A DNA stretch of 64,000 nucleotides from Symbiodinium natans. Its lineage: Eukaryota; Sar; Dinophyceae; Suessiales; Symbiodiniaceae. Made by a program: the position numbers and the translations under genes. Positions 1 through 10,608 of this stretch are shown here, one piece after another. The stretch is taken from the NCBI GenBank assembly GCA_905221605.1, contig CAJNDS010002311.1:151001-215000 (forward strand), given 5' to 3'. Position 1 is the first letter of the stretch. Each line of letters opens with the position of its first letter. The notes below the pieces were generated by a model. It did no database searches. It was not told the DNA's origin and saw nothing but the letters and a program-made list of their open reading frames with translations.

Positions 1-74
1 ACTGGCATGTTCGGGCTTGCCCTAAACCCTAAACCCTCAACCTCAAACCCGTATAAACCCTTCTAAGCCCTTGC

Positions 75-190
75 AAACCCTTATTGAACCCTTATTGAAC
101 CCTTATTGAACCCCTTATTGAAGCCCTTATTGAACCCTTATTGAACCCTTATTGAAGCCCTTATTGAACCCTTATTGAACCCTTATTGAC
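75..190. repeat. 11-base variant array (CCCTTATTGAA)n
   Basis: About ten units of CCCTTATTGAA, with CCCC or AGCCC variants; homogeneous and distinct from the canonical repeat. Confidence 0.9.
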
Positions 191-199
191 CCCACAAAC

Positions 200-279
200 C
201 CCAGAACGCTTGGTACGCGACTTTGGGGCTCGTGGCCCTTGTGGGGCGCTGAAGAGATGATCGCTCGGCGCAGGGTTCT
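200..279 (-). CDS. Possible exon island
   Basis: Frame EPCAERSSLQRPTRATSPKV, AYQAFW between an 11-base degenerate telomeric repeat and a CCCTAAA array. Splice sites unclear. Confidence 0.3.
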
Positions 280-478
280 AAGTCCCTAGCCCTAAACCCT
301 AACCCTAAACCCTAAACCCTAAACCCTAAACCCTAAACCCTAAACCCTAAACCTTGAAAGCTCCAGGTAGGCCTAGTAACCCTATTTATAAACCCTAAAT
401 ACCCTGAACCCTAACCCCTAGATCCTAAACAACCCTATTTATAAACCCTAAACCCTAAACCCTGAACCCTAAGCTGAC

Positions 479-529
479 TGCCAACGCGAGGCTTATCTGA
501 TTCTCCAGCTCATCCTTGTTCCCGTCGAT
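479..529 (-). CDS. Coiled-coil exon island, 51 nt
   Basis: Acceptor AACTGCAG, frame IDGNKDELENQISLALA, donor GTCAGC, phase 0 at both ends. The first of many helical islands between here and 22 kb, perhaps one long coiled-coil gene read right to left. Confidence 0.5.
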
Positions 530-577
530 CTGCAGTTCAAGTTGAGTTTAATGATAGCCGGGTTCAGGGTTTAGGGT

Positions 578-905
578 TTAGGGTTTAGGGGTCTGTGTAG
601 TTTGTGTACATGAAAGTATTGGCACATGTCGTGCTCCAATATAACTATATGCAAATATTGCACGTTGATGTTGATATAAACCTGATCTGTGCATTCGATG
701 CATTTGTGCCACAAGCGAGGCTCTGTCTCCAATGGTAGGCCGCAAACAGGCCACGACTCTCATCAAGGTCAAACCTCTAGGCCCCAAACCCCGCAAAAAA
801 TGAACGCAAGAGCGTGCACACAAGGTAGGAAACTCGACCCTGGCCCTACAAGCACGCAGCTGTTGAAGCCCGCAGGCCCAAGAGTACCATTCAAGATGCC
901 CTAAA
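578..905. other. Unique stretch, coding status unclear
   Basis: About 330 bp without telomeric units. Minus frame CLRPTIGDRASLVAQMHRMH is open but so is much of the plus strand; no convincing splice pair. Confidence 0.3.
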
Positions 906-1045
906 GAGCTTCAGCAAGGTGCATAACCGTACTCCCTAAACCCGAAACCGTAAACCCTAAACCCTAAACCCTAAACCCGAAGTTAGCCCGAAGGCCCCAC
1001 GGGCATGGTGCGCTTGGGGAAGAAACCTAAACTCTAAGGCTAGTT

Positions 1046-1140
1046 ACATGGTCCCTTAGTATGGGCCCTTAAAAGGGCGCCCCTTATGTGCGCATATATA
1101 CCCCTTAAATACCCCGTACGCATGAAGAGCCCATACAAGG
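1046..1140. mobile_element. Repeat element I (TAGTTACATGGTCCCTTAG)
   Basis: TAGTTACATGGTCCCTTAGTATGGGCCCTTA... ending GAGCCCATACAAGG. A similar unit, TAGTTGCGTGGCCCCTTAGC, lies at 23930-24017, and a third related stretch is near 17756-17870. It adjoins coding islands at 1140 and 23899. Confidence 0.5.
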
Positions 1141-1323
1141 CTTGCCAGGTTTCTGTCGACGGCCAAGTATCATCCGTCCAGTTAGGGTCACGATCCCAGC
1201 AGTATCTCGCCATGTGCGCAATTTGCGCAGACAACCTGGCATCGTCCAGACGCTCGCGCAGCAGCTCCACGAACGCCACGATTCGATGCTTACCCCAATT
1301 ACAGAAAACGGCCACGTTCACTC
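1140..1323 (-). CDS. RapZ-C-like nucleotide-binding exon
   Basis: Frame VNVAVFCNWGKHRIVAFVEL, LRERLDDARLSAQIAHMARY, CWDRDPNWTDDTWPSTETWQ. The hydrophobic strand followed by C-x-x-GKHR-x-VA and a helix is the pattern of the C-terminal domain of RapZ-type P-loop proteins (bacterial form GCTGG-HRSV). Known RapZ proteins bind small RNA or nucleotides; the role here is unknown. Repeat element I adjoins the 3' side. The exon before it is probably 1385-1551. Confidence 0.5.
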
Positions 1324-1384
1324 GTCCGTTTTCCTCAGTGGGATGATCGACATGGTCACTTTAAAGAGGGTAAAGGACCACGTT

Positions 1385-1551
1385 GAGGGAGCATGAAACT
1401 ACCCTCAGATGAATCCCAAAACCCTAGACCCGAGACCAGTCTTATCACTGCCCATAATAGGCAAGCCTTGCAGCTCCTCTTAACTGCTGTTCCTCTTGGT
1501 GCTACTGTTCTTACAAAGTTATCTAAACTGATGGCTCCTTCTTGGCCGCAG
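1385..1551 (-). CDS. Exon island, unknown
   Basis: Minus frame CGQEGAISLDNFVRTVAPRG, TAVKRSCKACLLWAVIRLVS, then DSSEGSFMLPQRGPLP. The plus strand is also open (MKLPSDESQNPRPETSLITA, ending CAG|GTTTAGGG). Minus is preferred because the RapZ-like exon follows on that strand. Confidence 0.4.
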
Positions 1552-1655
1552 GTTTAGGGTTTAGGGTTGAGGGTTGAGGGTTTGGGGTTAGAGAAGCGGG
1601 CCCGTGTGAAACGAGGACTCTCTCCCCCTGAAGATTGTGTCTTAAAGCCTTAAAC

Positions 1656-1708
1656 TGACGGAACTGCCTCCCACAGAACGCCCCGGGCGCAAAGTTTCAA
1701 GCCAGACC
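1656..1708 (-). CDS. Short exon island
   Basis: CTGCAG|G then VWLETLRPGRSVGGSSV and donor A|GTTTAAGG. 53 nt. Confidence 0.4.
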
Positions 1709-2263
1709 CTGCAGGACGGTCATTTTTCCTGCACCCTGAACCCTAAACAATAAAACCCTAAAGCCTAAACCTTAAATAAAGCCCAAAACAAACTAAAACC
1801 TCAACCCTAAATGAACTAAGCCTCAAACCCTAACCCCTAACCCCTAAACCCTAAACCCTAAACCCGAATTAATTTCGAGCACAAGCCGCCTTTGCGTGCA
1901 TGCTCACGTGCACGTCGGCATGCCGGTCTTAGCAGGTTGGAATTGTGGGCTCTAGGGTTTAGGGTTTAGGGCTAGTGGGGTTTTTAGGGGCCTTTGGGGC
2001 TAATGGTCATAGGGCTTGAGGGCTTAGGGGTTCAGGCGGGATTTCGTGGGTTTTGTTGGCTTACAGACCTTGCTCAGGGCTTTAGGGTTTAGGGTTTGTT
2101 GAGCTTTTAGGGTTCAGGGCTTAGGGTTTAGGATTCAGGGTTTAGGGTTAGGGTTTAGGTCTTAGGTTTAGGGTTTAGGGTTTAGGGTTCAGGGTTTAGG
2201 GCTGAGGGCTTAGGGTTTAGGATTTCGGGATGCGTCCCCCATCCCCCAATCCCCCCGCGCATC

Positions 2264-2306
2264 AAGCCCAATTTCTCTGCGCCCAAAAGCGCTGAACCCT
2301 CAACTC
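2264..2306 (-). CDS. Short exon island
   Basis: GGCTGTAG|G acceptor, frame ELRVQRFWAQRNWA, possible GA donor at TT|GATGCG. Confidence 0.35.
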
Positions 2307-2439
2307 CTACAGCCCCGAGTAAGCGCTACAAACCACGAACATGCCTCCACTCCGGACATGCGTGCCCCAAACCCTAAACCCTAAACCCTAAACCCTAAAC
2401 CCTAAACCCTAAACCCAAAACCCAAAACCCAAAACCCTC

Positions 2440-2935
2440 AAGACAAGATAAACAGAAATTGTATGTTGTATCATTTTGAATTTTCCCAGGTTGTTTGTCT
2501 AAACAGCTGACAAGCAGAGTTTAAGTACATTCAAGTACATTCATCCACAGCGCCTGGGAGGCCATATGCTCCTTGGCTGTAAAAATTAAATTTTTAGCTG
2601 CCTTATTAAGAAACCCAATAAACCCAAAAAAGGTAAGGATCTAAAGTTACAGTAAAGTACCACAAAGGCTCAATTTACTTAAACCTCTAGGGCCTTCCAC
2701 CCAAAGAATTTCCAAGAGGCCAGCCAGGGCCGGAAGGCCCAAAAACACAAATGCATTAGGTTAAAAACAGAAGCTTTCGCTCAAAACTTATTGGGACCCC
2801 CTCCCCCCCCCTTCCCCCCTAGCCCTAACCTGATATCTAAAAAAACATTTCGCTTAAAACTTTCGCTCAAAACGTTTCGCTCAAAACTTTTTGGGACCCA
2901 AACACAATACAAATTCTATAAACCTTGCACCCGAA
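2440..2935. other. AT-rich unique stretch with four TTTCGCTYAAAAC repeats
   Basis: About 500 bp of lower GC DNA. CTTTCGCTCAAAACTT, TTTCGCTTAAAAC, CTTTCGCTCAAAACG and TTTCGCTCAAAACTTT recur at 2773-2890, two of them followed by TGGGACCC. No open frame of note. Confidence 0.5.
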
Positions 2936-3007
2936 CCCCCTAAACCCTAAACCCTAAACCCTACACCCTACACCCTAAACCCTAAACCCTTAACCCTTAA
3001 ACCCGGA

Positions 3008-3099
3008 ATACTTCGGAAGTTGAACCCCGAGGCCACACCGGGGGACGTACGGAGCGTAGCCTCCAGGTCTTGGCAGTGTTGCAGGCGCTCCTCTGTTCC
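3008..3099 (-). CDS. Coiled-coil exon island
   Basis: Frame TEERLQHCQDLEATLRTSPG then VASGFNFRS, between CCCTAAA on the left and TTTAGGG on the right. On the coding strand the intron before it ends, and the one after it starts, in telomeric repeat. Confidence 0.45.
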
Positions 3100-3499
3100 G
3101 TGGGTTTAGGGTTTAGGGTTTAGGGTTTAGGGTTTAGGGTTTAGGGTTTTGCACATGTTGGAGCCCGAGGAATTTGAGCACCCAAAGCCCCAAAAAGTCT
3201 TCAGCCCATGTCCTGAAGCCCTCAAACCCTAAACCCTAAACCCCAAGCCCCAAACCCTAAACCCTAAACCCTAAGCCCGCACAAAAATGCTTTGGGGTCT
3301 GTAGGCCTGTCGGCTCAGGGGTTGAGGGATTGCTGTTGGATTGAGGCGTTGGGGGTGTTGGGGGCTGCTTGCAACCTTGCATGTGCCCCCAGAGCTTACT
3401 AAGATTTCAAGAGCTTTCGATAACCCTAAACCCTAAACCCTAAACCCTAAACCCTAAACCCTAAACCCTAAACCCTAAACCCTTTTTTCCGAAAGTAGG

Positions 3500-3602
3500 G
3501 GTAGCTTATTGGGGTGCTTATTTAAAGGGAATCCTACTATTTGGGGGTCTCTCTTAAGAATCCTTTATTTTCGTAAGCCCCCAAATAGGTAAGCTTAGGG
3601 AT
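3500..3602. mobile_element. Fold-back element G (ATCCTACTATTTGGGGG)
   Basis: GGGAATCCTACTATTTGGGG at the left pairs with CCCCCAAATAGGTAAGC at the right. A second copy beginning GGGGATCCTACTATTTGGGG lies at 18410-18470. Function unknown. Confidence 0.5.
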
Positions 3603-3977
3603 GGTTTTTGGGAATATAGAATTAGACCATCCCTTGTTGAAGGGAGCAAAAATTGAGACAGAAGGCTTCTGAGCCTGGGTCTCCCTTTAGAGATCTCCGC
3701 AACCCCTACATGAAAACCACGCGTCCTGAACGCCCTAAAACCTAAACCCTCAACCCTAAACAGTGGAAGTTCAGTGGAAGTTGGCTGTAAATGTTGTCTA
3801 GGGTGGCCCAAAAAAACCTCTAGAAAAAAAACAATTCCTGAATATGATCCTCTTAAACCCAACAAGGGCAAACAAGATATAACCCAAACCCCTACCGAAT
3901 TGTCAAACTTCTCAAACTTCTCGAACCTAAGCCCTAAACCCTAAACCCTAAACCCTAAACCCTAAACCCTAAACCCT

Positions 3978-4032
3978 CATTCCCGGATGGCCTCCAGCCT
4001 CTGACTGAGGACCTCAGAGGCATTGTCAGGTG
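3978..4032 (-). CDS. Coiled-coil exon island
   Basis: Frame DNASEVLSQRLEAIRE; GGTTTAGGG begins right after GGAATGAG, so the donor side abuts the array directly. Confidence 0.45.
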
Positions 4033-4381
4033 CAGGGTTTAGGGCTTAGGGCTTAGGGTTTAGGGTTTAGGGTTTAGGGCTTAGCAGTTTTGGGATTCAA
4101 GGGCTTAGGCTTTAGGGTTTCAAGGGCCAGCTTTTGGGGTTTGGGGTTTCAGGTTCAACCCTAAACCCTAAACCCTAAACCCTAAACCCTAAACCCTAAA
4201 CCCTAAACCCTAAACCCTAAACCCTAAACCCGGAGTCCGGGCTTACTTAAGCCGAGTTGTCACTTTCAGGGATCAGACTCGGGCTTCCCAGGGTTTCATG
4301 GTCAGGTCTAGGGCTTTGTATGTTTAGGGTTTAGGGTGTAGGGTTTAGGGTTTAGGGTTTAGGGTAACCGCCATGCCCTCG

Positions 4382-4485
4382 GAACTCCAAACAAAACACT
4401 CTTTCGAGATGGGCGCCCCGGCAGCCGTCGCCTCCTCTGTCAGGCTCTGCAGATTCGCCGAGCTGCTATCTCCCTCGGGCCAGCC
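4382..4485 (-). CDS. Exon island
   Basis: Frame DSSSANLQSLTEEATAAGAP then ISKECFVW. Flanked by TTTAGGG arrays on both sides in the plus orientation. Confidence 0.45.
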
Positions 4486-5198
4486 CAGGGTTTAGGGTTT
4501 CAGGGCTTAGCGTTTTAGGGTTTTAGGGTTTGGGGCTTTAAGGTTTTGGGTTTTGGGTTTTAGGGTTTTGGGTTTAGGGTTAATTAGGGGTTTAGGATTA
4601 ATTAGGGGTTTAGGGTTAATTAGGGGTTTAGGGTTTAGGGTTTAGGGCTTAGGGCCATCTCCCTGTGAGGTGGGGAGAGCCAACGTGCATGCAGGTGTGT
4701 ATTTTTATATAGACACACACACACACAAAACTGCTTCACTGGTTCATGAAAAAATCATGTTTCAACAAATAACTCATACGACTGCATGCACAGGTAGGCG
4801 GGTGCAGGTACATAGGCAGCTAGGCAAGTAGGAGTACATGCGCGCGTACTTCAGCTTTGATACAGCGGCACCTTGTTGCAATTCATTTTCGGGGCCAATC
4901 TGGCCCTAAACCCTAAACCCGAAACCCTAGTTACACCCTAAACCCTAATACCTAAACCCTAAACGCCCTACACCCTACACCCTACACCCTACACCCTAAA
5001 CCCTAAACCCTAAACCCTAAGCCCTAAACCCTAAACCGGGTTCAGGGTTTATACATACTAGGCTTATAGGGTTGAGAGGTTTAGGGTCTTAGGGTTTTAG
5101 GGGCTTTAGTTGGAGTTTAAACCCTAAACCCTAAACCCTAAACCCTAAGCCCTAAACCCTAAACCCTAAACCCTAAGGAGTCTCGGGGGAAGCCCCCC

Positions 5199-5254
5199 CC
5201 AATTGCTGCCTTCTCCTCCAGGCGCTTGAGGTCCTCTCGCAGCGCGCCCAGAAC
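5199..5254 (-). CDS. Coiled-coil exon island
   Basis: Acceptor TTTTCTGCAG|G, frame VLGALREDLKRLEEKAAIG. A strong polypyrimidine plus CAG acceptor; donor obscured by a G-run. Confidence 0.55.
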
Positions 5255-5436
5255 CTGCAGAAAAGCAGGGTGGGTTTAGGGTTTAGGGTTTAGGGTTTAG
5301 GGTTTAGGGTTTAGGGTTTACGGTTAAGGACTCGAGTTGGATTTCCGGACTCGGGCTTTGAGGTTTTGCGGGGGGGGGGGGGGGGGGGTTGGGGTGCGAG
5401 ATAACTTTGTCACAAGCTTGGTGTGTTGGGTATGGG

Positions 5437-5554
5437 TTTAGGGTTTAGGGTTTAGGGTTTAGGGTTTAGGGTTTAGGGTTTAGGGTTTAGGGTTTAGGGT
5501 TTAGGGTTTAGGGTTTCGGGTTTCGGGTTTAGGGTTTAGGGTTTAGGGTTTAGG
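5437..5554. repeat. Telomeric array (TTTAGGG)n
   Basis: About 16 units with two TTTCGGG variants side by side. Confidence 0.95.
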
Positions 5555-5599
5555 TAATGCATCTAGATCCAATCTGCGCCGTCACCACGGTCGCGTTCT

Positions 5600-5880
5600 A
5601 GGAGTTGCTTTGAAGTCAAGGTACGTAGGGGTTGAGTGCCGATGCTCCATCATCAGGCGTGCTGGTGGCGGGCCTCTTGTTCCAGATGCAAGTTCCTGCG
5701 ATAAAGCTACCAAATACGCGCAAACATGATCCCCTACCGAATACTCAACAAACAGGGCACCATACTTCTCCCAAATTTAGTAGTTGCGCCATGTCTCTCC
5801 CGGCCCGTAGACACGGGGAGCAATTCCCCGCGCGGGTCTTCGCATGTCTTGTTGCCTCTAAACCACGCCGCCTAACCCTA
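5600..5880. other. Unique stretch with a plus-strand open frame
   Basis: Plus frame SADAPSSGVLVAGLLFQMQV, PAIKLPNTRKHDPLPNTQQT, ending in the CCCTAAA array. No start or splice support; could be coding or chance. Confidence 0.25.
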
Positions 5881-5984
5881 AACCCTAAACCCTAAACCCT
5901 CGACCCTAAACCCTAAACCCTAAACCCTAAACCCTAAACCCCTAAACCCCTAAACCCCTAAATCCCTAAACCCAAAGCCCTCAA

Positions 5985-6070
5985 AGCCCCGACCGCCCCC
6001 GACCTCATCGACCTTTCGTCGCCGGCTGTCCACCTCCAGACGCAGCGCGGAAGCCATGTCCCTGACCTTG
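5985..6070 (-). CDS. Coiled-coil exon island
   Basis: Frame KVRDMASALRLEVDSRRRKV then DEVGGGRG. The TTTAGGG array starts one base before the island on the right, so CCCTAAAC AAG may be the acceptor. Confidence 0.5.
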
Positions 6071-6431
6071 TTTAGGGTTTAGGGTTTAGGGTTTAGGGTT
6101 TAGGGTTTAGGGTTTTAGGGTTTTAGGGTTTTAAGGTTTTAGGGTTTTAGGGTCTTAGGGCGTAGGTTTTCAGGGTTTTAGGGTTTTGGGGGCTTAGGTT
6201 TCAGAGGTTTAGGGTTTAGGGTATAGGATTGTTTGAGTTCGGGGTTGTAGGGTTTCGGGGCTTCAGGGGTTCTAGAGGTTTAGGGTTTTAGGGCTTAGGG
6301 TTTATAGGGCTTTAGGGGCCAAGGTCTATGTAGGGTTCTGAGGGAATTCCCTGAAGTTTGTGTAGGAAGGGGGCCCGCTAAACCCTAAACCCTAAACCCT
6401 AAACCCTAAACCCTAAACCACGTGTAAGACC

Positions 6432-6513
6432 CCTGCCTTAAGGGCAACCATGAGCTACATGAGGCCAGCGCGGTTTTGATGGAGGCATCGATGTCATCAT
6501 TCCTGATCTCGGT
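6432..6513 (-). CDS. Exon island
   Basis: Frame TEIRNDDIDASIKTALASCS then SWLPLRQ, between CCCTAAA (left) and TTTAGGG (right). Confidence 0.5.
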
Positions 6514-6544
6514 TTTAGGGTTTAGGGTTTAGGGTTTAGGGTTT

Positions 6545-6753
6545 CGACCCTGAAGGAACATGTAGGAGATCTGATCCCGACTCTGGACCCCAGAAGCCCT
6601 ATAACCCCAGATCCAACACATCTTTGACCTGCTGTGCGCAACGTAGCTCGGCTTTGAGTGCGGCTTCGGCTTGCTAACTTTCCCCTTTGAGAGCAGCACT
6701 GCCGCTTCACTCGCAAACTTCGCGCCAGCATCCCACACACAGCTCGCACACAT
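6545..6753 (-). CDS. Possible exon island
   Basis: Frame VWDAGAKFASEAAVLLSKGK then VSKPKPHSKPSYVAHSRSKM. A second minus frame is also open; splice sites not settled. Confidence 0.35.
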
Positions 6754-7276
6754 TAGTGCACAACAACAAAAATCGAAGCCTCACCTACTTATCACGACTG
6801 CCCCCTGTGCAAGATGTAGCATATCTCGGGAGTGATTGTGGACGTCGCTTGATCGCAGCGCGCTCAGATTCGAATTCCAAAGTGCTCTGTGTTGTCTCAT
6901 CCCCTGTGTAGGGTTTAGGGTTTGGGGTCTTAGGTCTGAGGGTTAGGGTTTAGGGCTTCCATTGGCTTCCATCATAACACACGGGATGGTCCCTTAAGGC
7001 CTCGTTAAATCTGGCTCTTGACTCGGGGAAAGATGTCATGTAAGCAATGCTCAGATCAGCTAGTTGTGCTGCCAGTTCGTCATCCTTCAGCGTCCCAAGG
7101 CTTTGGGAAAATTGCCCCCAATAACCCCCCCCGAACCCTAAACCCTAAACCCAAAACCCAAAACCCTAAACCCCAAACCCGAGGCCATAGCCTAAACCCC
7201 ACGCCAAAATAAATCCGGAGCCCTAGGCCCTCTAAAGCCTAGGAGCGCAGAGGCCCAAGGGTCAGGGCTTACTCTT

Positions 7277-7390
7277 GGCTGCCCAGTAACCTAGGCTTAC
7301 AAAGGGTGCCCTTTTTTTGCTTAAAGGGGTTTATAAGGGAACCTAAACCCCCCAAAAAAGGGAATAAGGGTACTACTGGGCATCCTCTTA
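7277..7390. mobile_element. Introner, CCCAGTAACC family
   Basis: GGCTGCCCAGTAACCTAGGC ... GGGTACTACTGGGCATCC, with AAGGGTGCCCTTTTTTTGC in the middle. Near-identical to 9716-9820. No clear exon flanks recognised on either side. Confidence 0.65.
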
Positions 7391-7565
7391 TAACCCAGTT
7401 ATAGCTGCACCTCTAGCCCCCCATGAGTCCTCTCAGCAGGTTGTAGGTAGACGTATAAGTTGTGTACCCATGAGCCTCGAAGTAGGGTTCTGCCACCGAA
7501 GCGCATGTCATTCCAAGCCGTGATGTCGGTCTTCGCATCGAGCCTCGCCTTTGCTTGCTTGGTGA

Positions 7566-7723
7566 AGGAAGGACCCTTATTAAGGGACCTTGGGGGTCCT
7601 TTGGCATTTATTTAGGGGCTACTTAGGTATATAAGGACTATCCAAGGTATATATATATATATATAGAGGGGGGGTATATCGGGGAATAAGATTAAGGGTC
7701 CCTTTCTAGGGGTCCCTCCTTCC
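7566..7723. mobile_element. Palindromic element D (AAGGAAGGACCCTTA ends)
   Basis: Left GGAAGGACCCTTATTAAGGG, right AAGGGTCCCTTTCTAGGG then GTCCCTCCTTCC. The middle contains a TA dinucleotide run near 7650-7665. Copies with the same ends and the same TA run lie at 32862-33006; 22176-22310 shares the ends. Confidence 0.7.
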
Positions 7724-7750
7724 ACCCCTTAAGGTTCTGCCCTTACTCCA

Positions 7751-7859
7751 CCCGAAGGGTCCATGCACCTCACTGCTGTATGCTTGGGCCCTGACTTCCA
7801 CAATAGGAGGGGCTTAATGAAGGCCCACGTATTCCCTATTTAGGTACATGGACCCTAAG
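7751..7859. mobile_element. Palindromic element B, second copy
   Basis: CCCGAAGGGTCCATGCACC ... TTTAGGTACATGGACCCTAA, matching the ends of the copy at 18762. It is followed at once by degenerate CCCTAAA units. Confidence 0.65.
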
Positions 7860-9130
7860 CCCTAAACACTAAACCCTACATGCTTGATTGAGGCCACCCT
7901 TGCACAGAAGAATCCCCCTGAAAAATACTCCTGGACTCAGGAAGGCTCTCGTAAATCCCAGAAAAGGAAAATCATGAAACGCACCCAGGGCCTCTTACAT
8001 GGGATGTTGTCCCTTCCCTCTCATATTAACCCCCCCCCCCCCAGGCCCGGCCCCCTACCCCCTAAAATAAGAAACCCCCGCAAAAACTATCATGTAACTA
8101 GAATGGGGGCTATAGTGGGGGGCAGGGGAGGTGTACTTTTACGGGGAGGGGATTAGTTTCGGGACTTGACCCCTATGGCTCCTTCGAGACCCTGCTTCAG
8201 AGGTCCCCCCCATGCTGGAACGAACTACGCGCGAGCCTAGGGTTTAGGGTTTAGGGTTTAGGGTTTAAGCTTTAGGGTTTGAGTTCTAGGTCGGGTGTCG
8301 GGTGTCTCTAACGTTTATGAGAAAATGTCAAGGCTGGGTCCTAGCAACTGGTGAGATCTCTTGAGGCTTGGGGGGCGCAGGTAGGGGATTAGGGTTTCGG
8401 GTTTATTGGGTTGGCTGGAGGGGGATAAAAGCTCCCGTCCTGCGTCTGCTGCGCTTGCTCGACGATGTCCTGCTTGAGTGGAAAGAAGCAAAATAGGTAA
8501 GGATGAAATGCCAGCTCTTGCAAAACAACAACTATGTTTATACAAACAGATATGTATATATATATATATATACATATGTCTATATATATAGAAAATAAAG
8601 GTAAATGTATGAAACCCCGCGCACCTAGAGTTCCAGCGACGTCTTGTACCACATGTCCCTCATACCTTCGGGCCTTTTAACATGCCGAGGCAAAAACGCC
8701 CTTTTAGGGTCCAGGGTTAGGGGTTTAGGGTTTTGGGATTAGGGTTCAGGGTTTGGGGTTAAGGGTTGAGGGTTTAGGGTACTCTGTCATGGGAGGCAAT
8801 GCCAAGTCGAGGCACCAACTACTGGGAAGATGTATCCGAAGGACCCCTCTTGCGTAAGGGTATCTACTATAAGCGCCTGAATAGTTAAAATAGGGTATGG
8901 GGGGGAGGGGGGGTTGTAGAATAATGATAAAGGGACCAGAAAAGAATGCTATGAGTAATTATTCCGACCCCTATAGCTATACAGCCCTGATGCACGGCAA
9001 CCCCCCCCCCCTCCCCCCCTCCCCCACCTGCTCGAATGACGTGTAACAAGCTGCTAGCAGTTGGGACAGTGAGGTAGTCCCGTCAGTTGGAAGAACCTAA
9101 ACCCTAAACCCTAAACCCAGCAACAGCTAT
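7860..9130. other. Mainly non-coding stretch
   Basis: Contains a C-run (8031-8042), short open frames on both strands with no splice support, TA microsatellites at 8551-8590, a G-rich tract near 8900, a C-rich tract at 9001-9028, and degenerate telomeric units. Nothing recognisable. Confidence 0.4.
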
Positions 9131-9144
9131 TACAACAGCTATAC

Positions 9145-9189
9145 CCAGAACTGCGGGTACCTCTCCTTGAGAAGTGGCTGCAGCGCAGC
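9145..9189 (-). CDS. Short exon island
   Basis: Frame LQPLLKERYPQFW ending TGG|GTATAGC, a GT donor. Flanked by CCCTAAA arrays. Confidence 0.4.
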
Positions 9190-9311
9190 CCTAAACCCTA
9201 AACCCTAAACCATATAGACCCTAAACCCTAAACCCTAAACCCTAAGGCCTAAGCCCTAAACCCTAAACTTCAACCCTAAACCCTAAACTTCCACCAGCTC
9301 CGTGAACCCTT

Positions 9312-9389
9312 GAAGCCCAATTCCAGGCAGCCTCCGAAAGCTGCTGGCAGCGCTCGTGGCACTCTTGAAGGCTCTGCGAGACGTCCTGG
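9312..9389 (-). CDS. Coiled-coil exon island
   Basis: Frame QDVSQSLQECHERCQQLSEA then AWNW. TTTAGGG begins at the right border. Confidence 0.5.
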
Positions 9390-9715
9390 GGTTTAGGGTT
9401 TAGGGTTTAGGTTTTAGGGTTTAGGGGTGGTGTGTATTCGGTCCAAGGGAGTAGGAGCTTAGGGCTTGGGTTCAAGGGTTCAGGGCTTGTTTGGAAGGAA
9501 GTGATAGACTGACAGGCTCACGCTTCATCCTCCTGACCACTACACTCTCAAGTCCACCAAGCAATGCTAACCCTGCGGTTTCGGGTTTAGGGTATAGGGT
9601 TTCGGGTCTCCTTGAATATGCCCTATATACATACGCCATTAAGGTAAACCTTTGAGGCCCTGGTAAAGGGTTGCGCGGGAGTTGCGGACAAATCTGACCC
9701 TACACCCTCTAGGTT

Positions 9716-9820
9716 GCCCAGTAACCTAGGCCTAAAAAGGGTGCCCTTTTTTGCTTAAAGGGGCTTATAAGGGAACCTAGAGCCCCCAAAAAGGGAATAA
9801 GGGCACTACTGGGCATCCTA
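9716..9820. mobile_element. Introner, CCCAGTAACC family
   Basis: GTTGCCCAGTAACCTAGGCC ... GGGCACTACTGGGCATCCTAG. CTCTAG precedes it and CCTAG ends it, so CTAG may be a short target duplication. Nearest relative is the copy at 7277. Confidence 0.65.
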
Positions 9821-10019
9821 GCCCTAAACCCACTCATGAATCCATGCCCCTGAGTTTGGGCCGGGGAGAGTTTACCCTCAAGCCAACCTCATATATCTTA
9901 GGGTACTCACATGGTCCCTTAACTTCAGAGCCCTGTAAAGAAAGTAGGGGACCATTAAGGGACCCATGCAACTATGTTTCGACTATAGCAGGGAGGCATG
10001 CAACTACCCTTAGACTACA

Positions 10020-10115
10020 TACATATATATAGATATATGATATATATATATAATTATATATATATATAGATATATAACTATATACATATATATGTACATA
10101 TATATATATATATAT
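10020..10115. repeat. TA-rich microsatellite
   Basis: ACATATATATAGATATATGA... almost pure TATA/GATA for ~95 bp. Confidence 0.8.
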
Positions 10116-10128
10116 TGCAAGTCCTAAG

Positions 10129-10187
10129 AAGTCCCCCGGGGCTCCTCCATCCACGCGTCGTGCGCTTTCAGGGCTTCCTGGCGCTGG
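10129..10187 (-). CDS. Coiled-coil exon island
   Basis: Frame QRQEALKAHDAWMEEPRG; acceptor CAGCCAG, in-frame TAG shortly after, so a donor near CCCCGG is expected. Confidence 0.45.
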
Positions 10188-10362
10188 CTGGGTTTCGGGT
10201 TTATATAGGAAGTACCTTAAGGCCCCAGGTATCCCTTATTTGGGTACATGGACTTTTAGGGATCTTCTTTACCTAAACCCTAAACCCTAAACCCTAAACC
10301 CTAAACCCTAAACCTTAAACCCTAAACCCTAAACCCTAAACCCTCAACCCTAACCACCCAGT

Positions 10363-10430
10363 CCCCAAGTGTCCTGCATGTCGCCCATGTCCAGGCGCAT
10401 CGTCGAGATCTCCGCGGTAACGGTTGCCTT
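10363..10430 (-). CDS. Coiled-coil exon island
   Basis: Frame VTAEISTMRLDMGDMQDTW, followed on the coding strand by GGTTAGGGTTGAGGG and telomeric repeat. Confidence 0.5.
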
Positions 10431-10474
10431 GCCATGCCCGGGCTGCGTAGTTCCATGCATTTTTGGGGCTCCCG

Positions 10475-10608
10475 CCCTAAACCCTAAACCCTAAACCCTA
10501 AACCCTAAACCCTAAACCCTAAACCCTAAACCCTAAACCCTAAACCCTAAACCCTAAACCCTAAACCCTAAACCCTAAACCCTAAACCCTAAACCCTAAA
10601 CCCTAAAC
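10475..10608. repeat. Telomeric array (CCCTAAA)n
   Basis: About 19 perfect units, among the longest and cleanest of the window. Confidence 0.95.

Noticed and set aside
1-560. True chromosome end (telomere)
   Set aside because: Arrays are short, in both orientations and recur through the whole window, so the left edge is not a terminal telomere.
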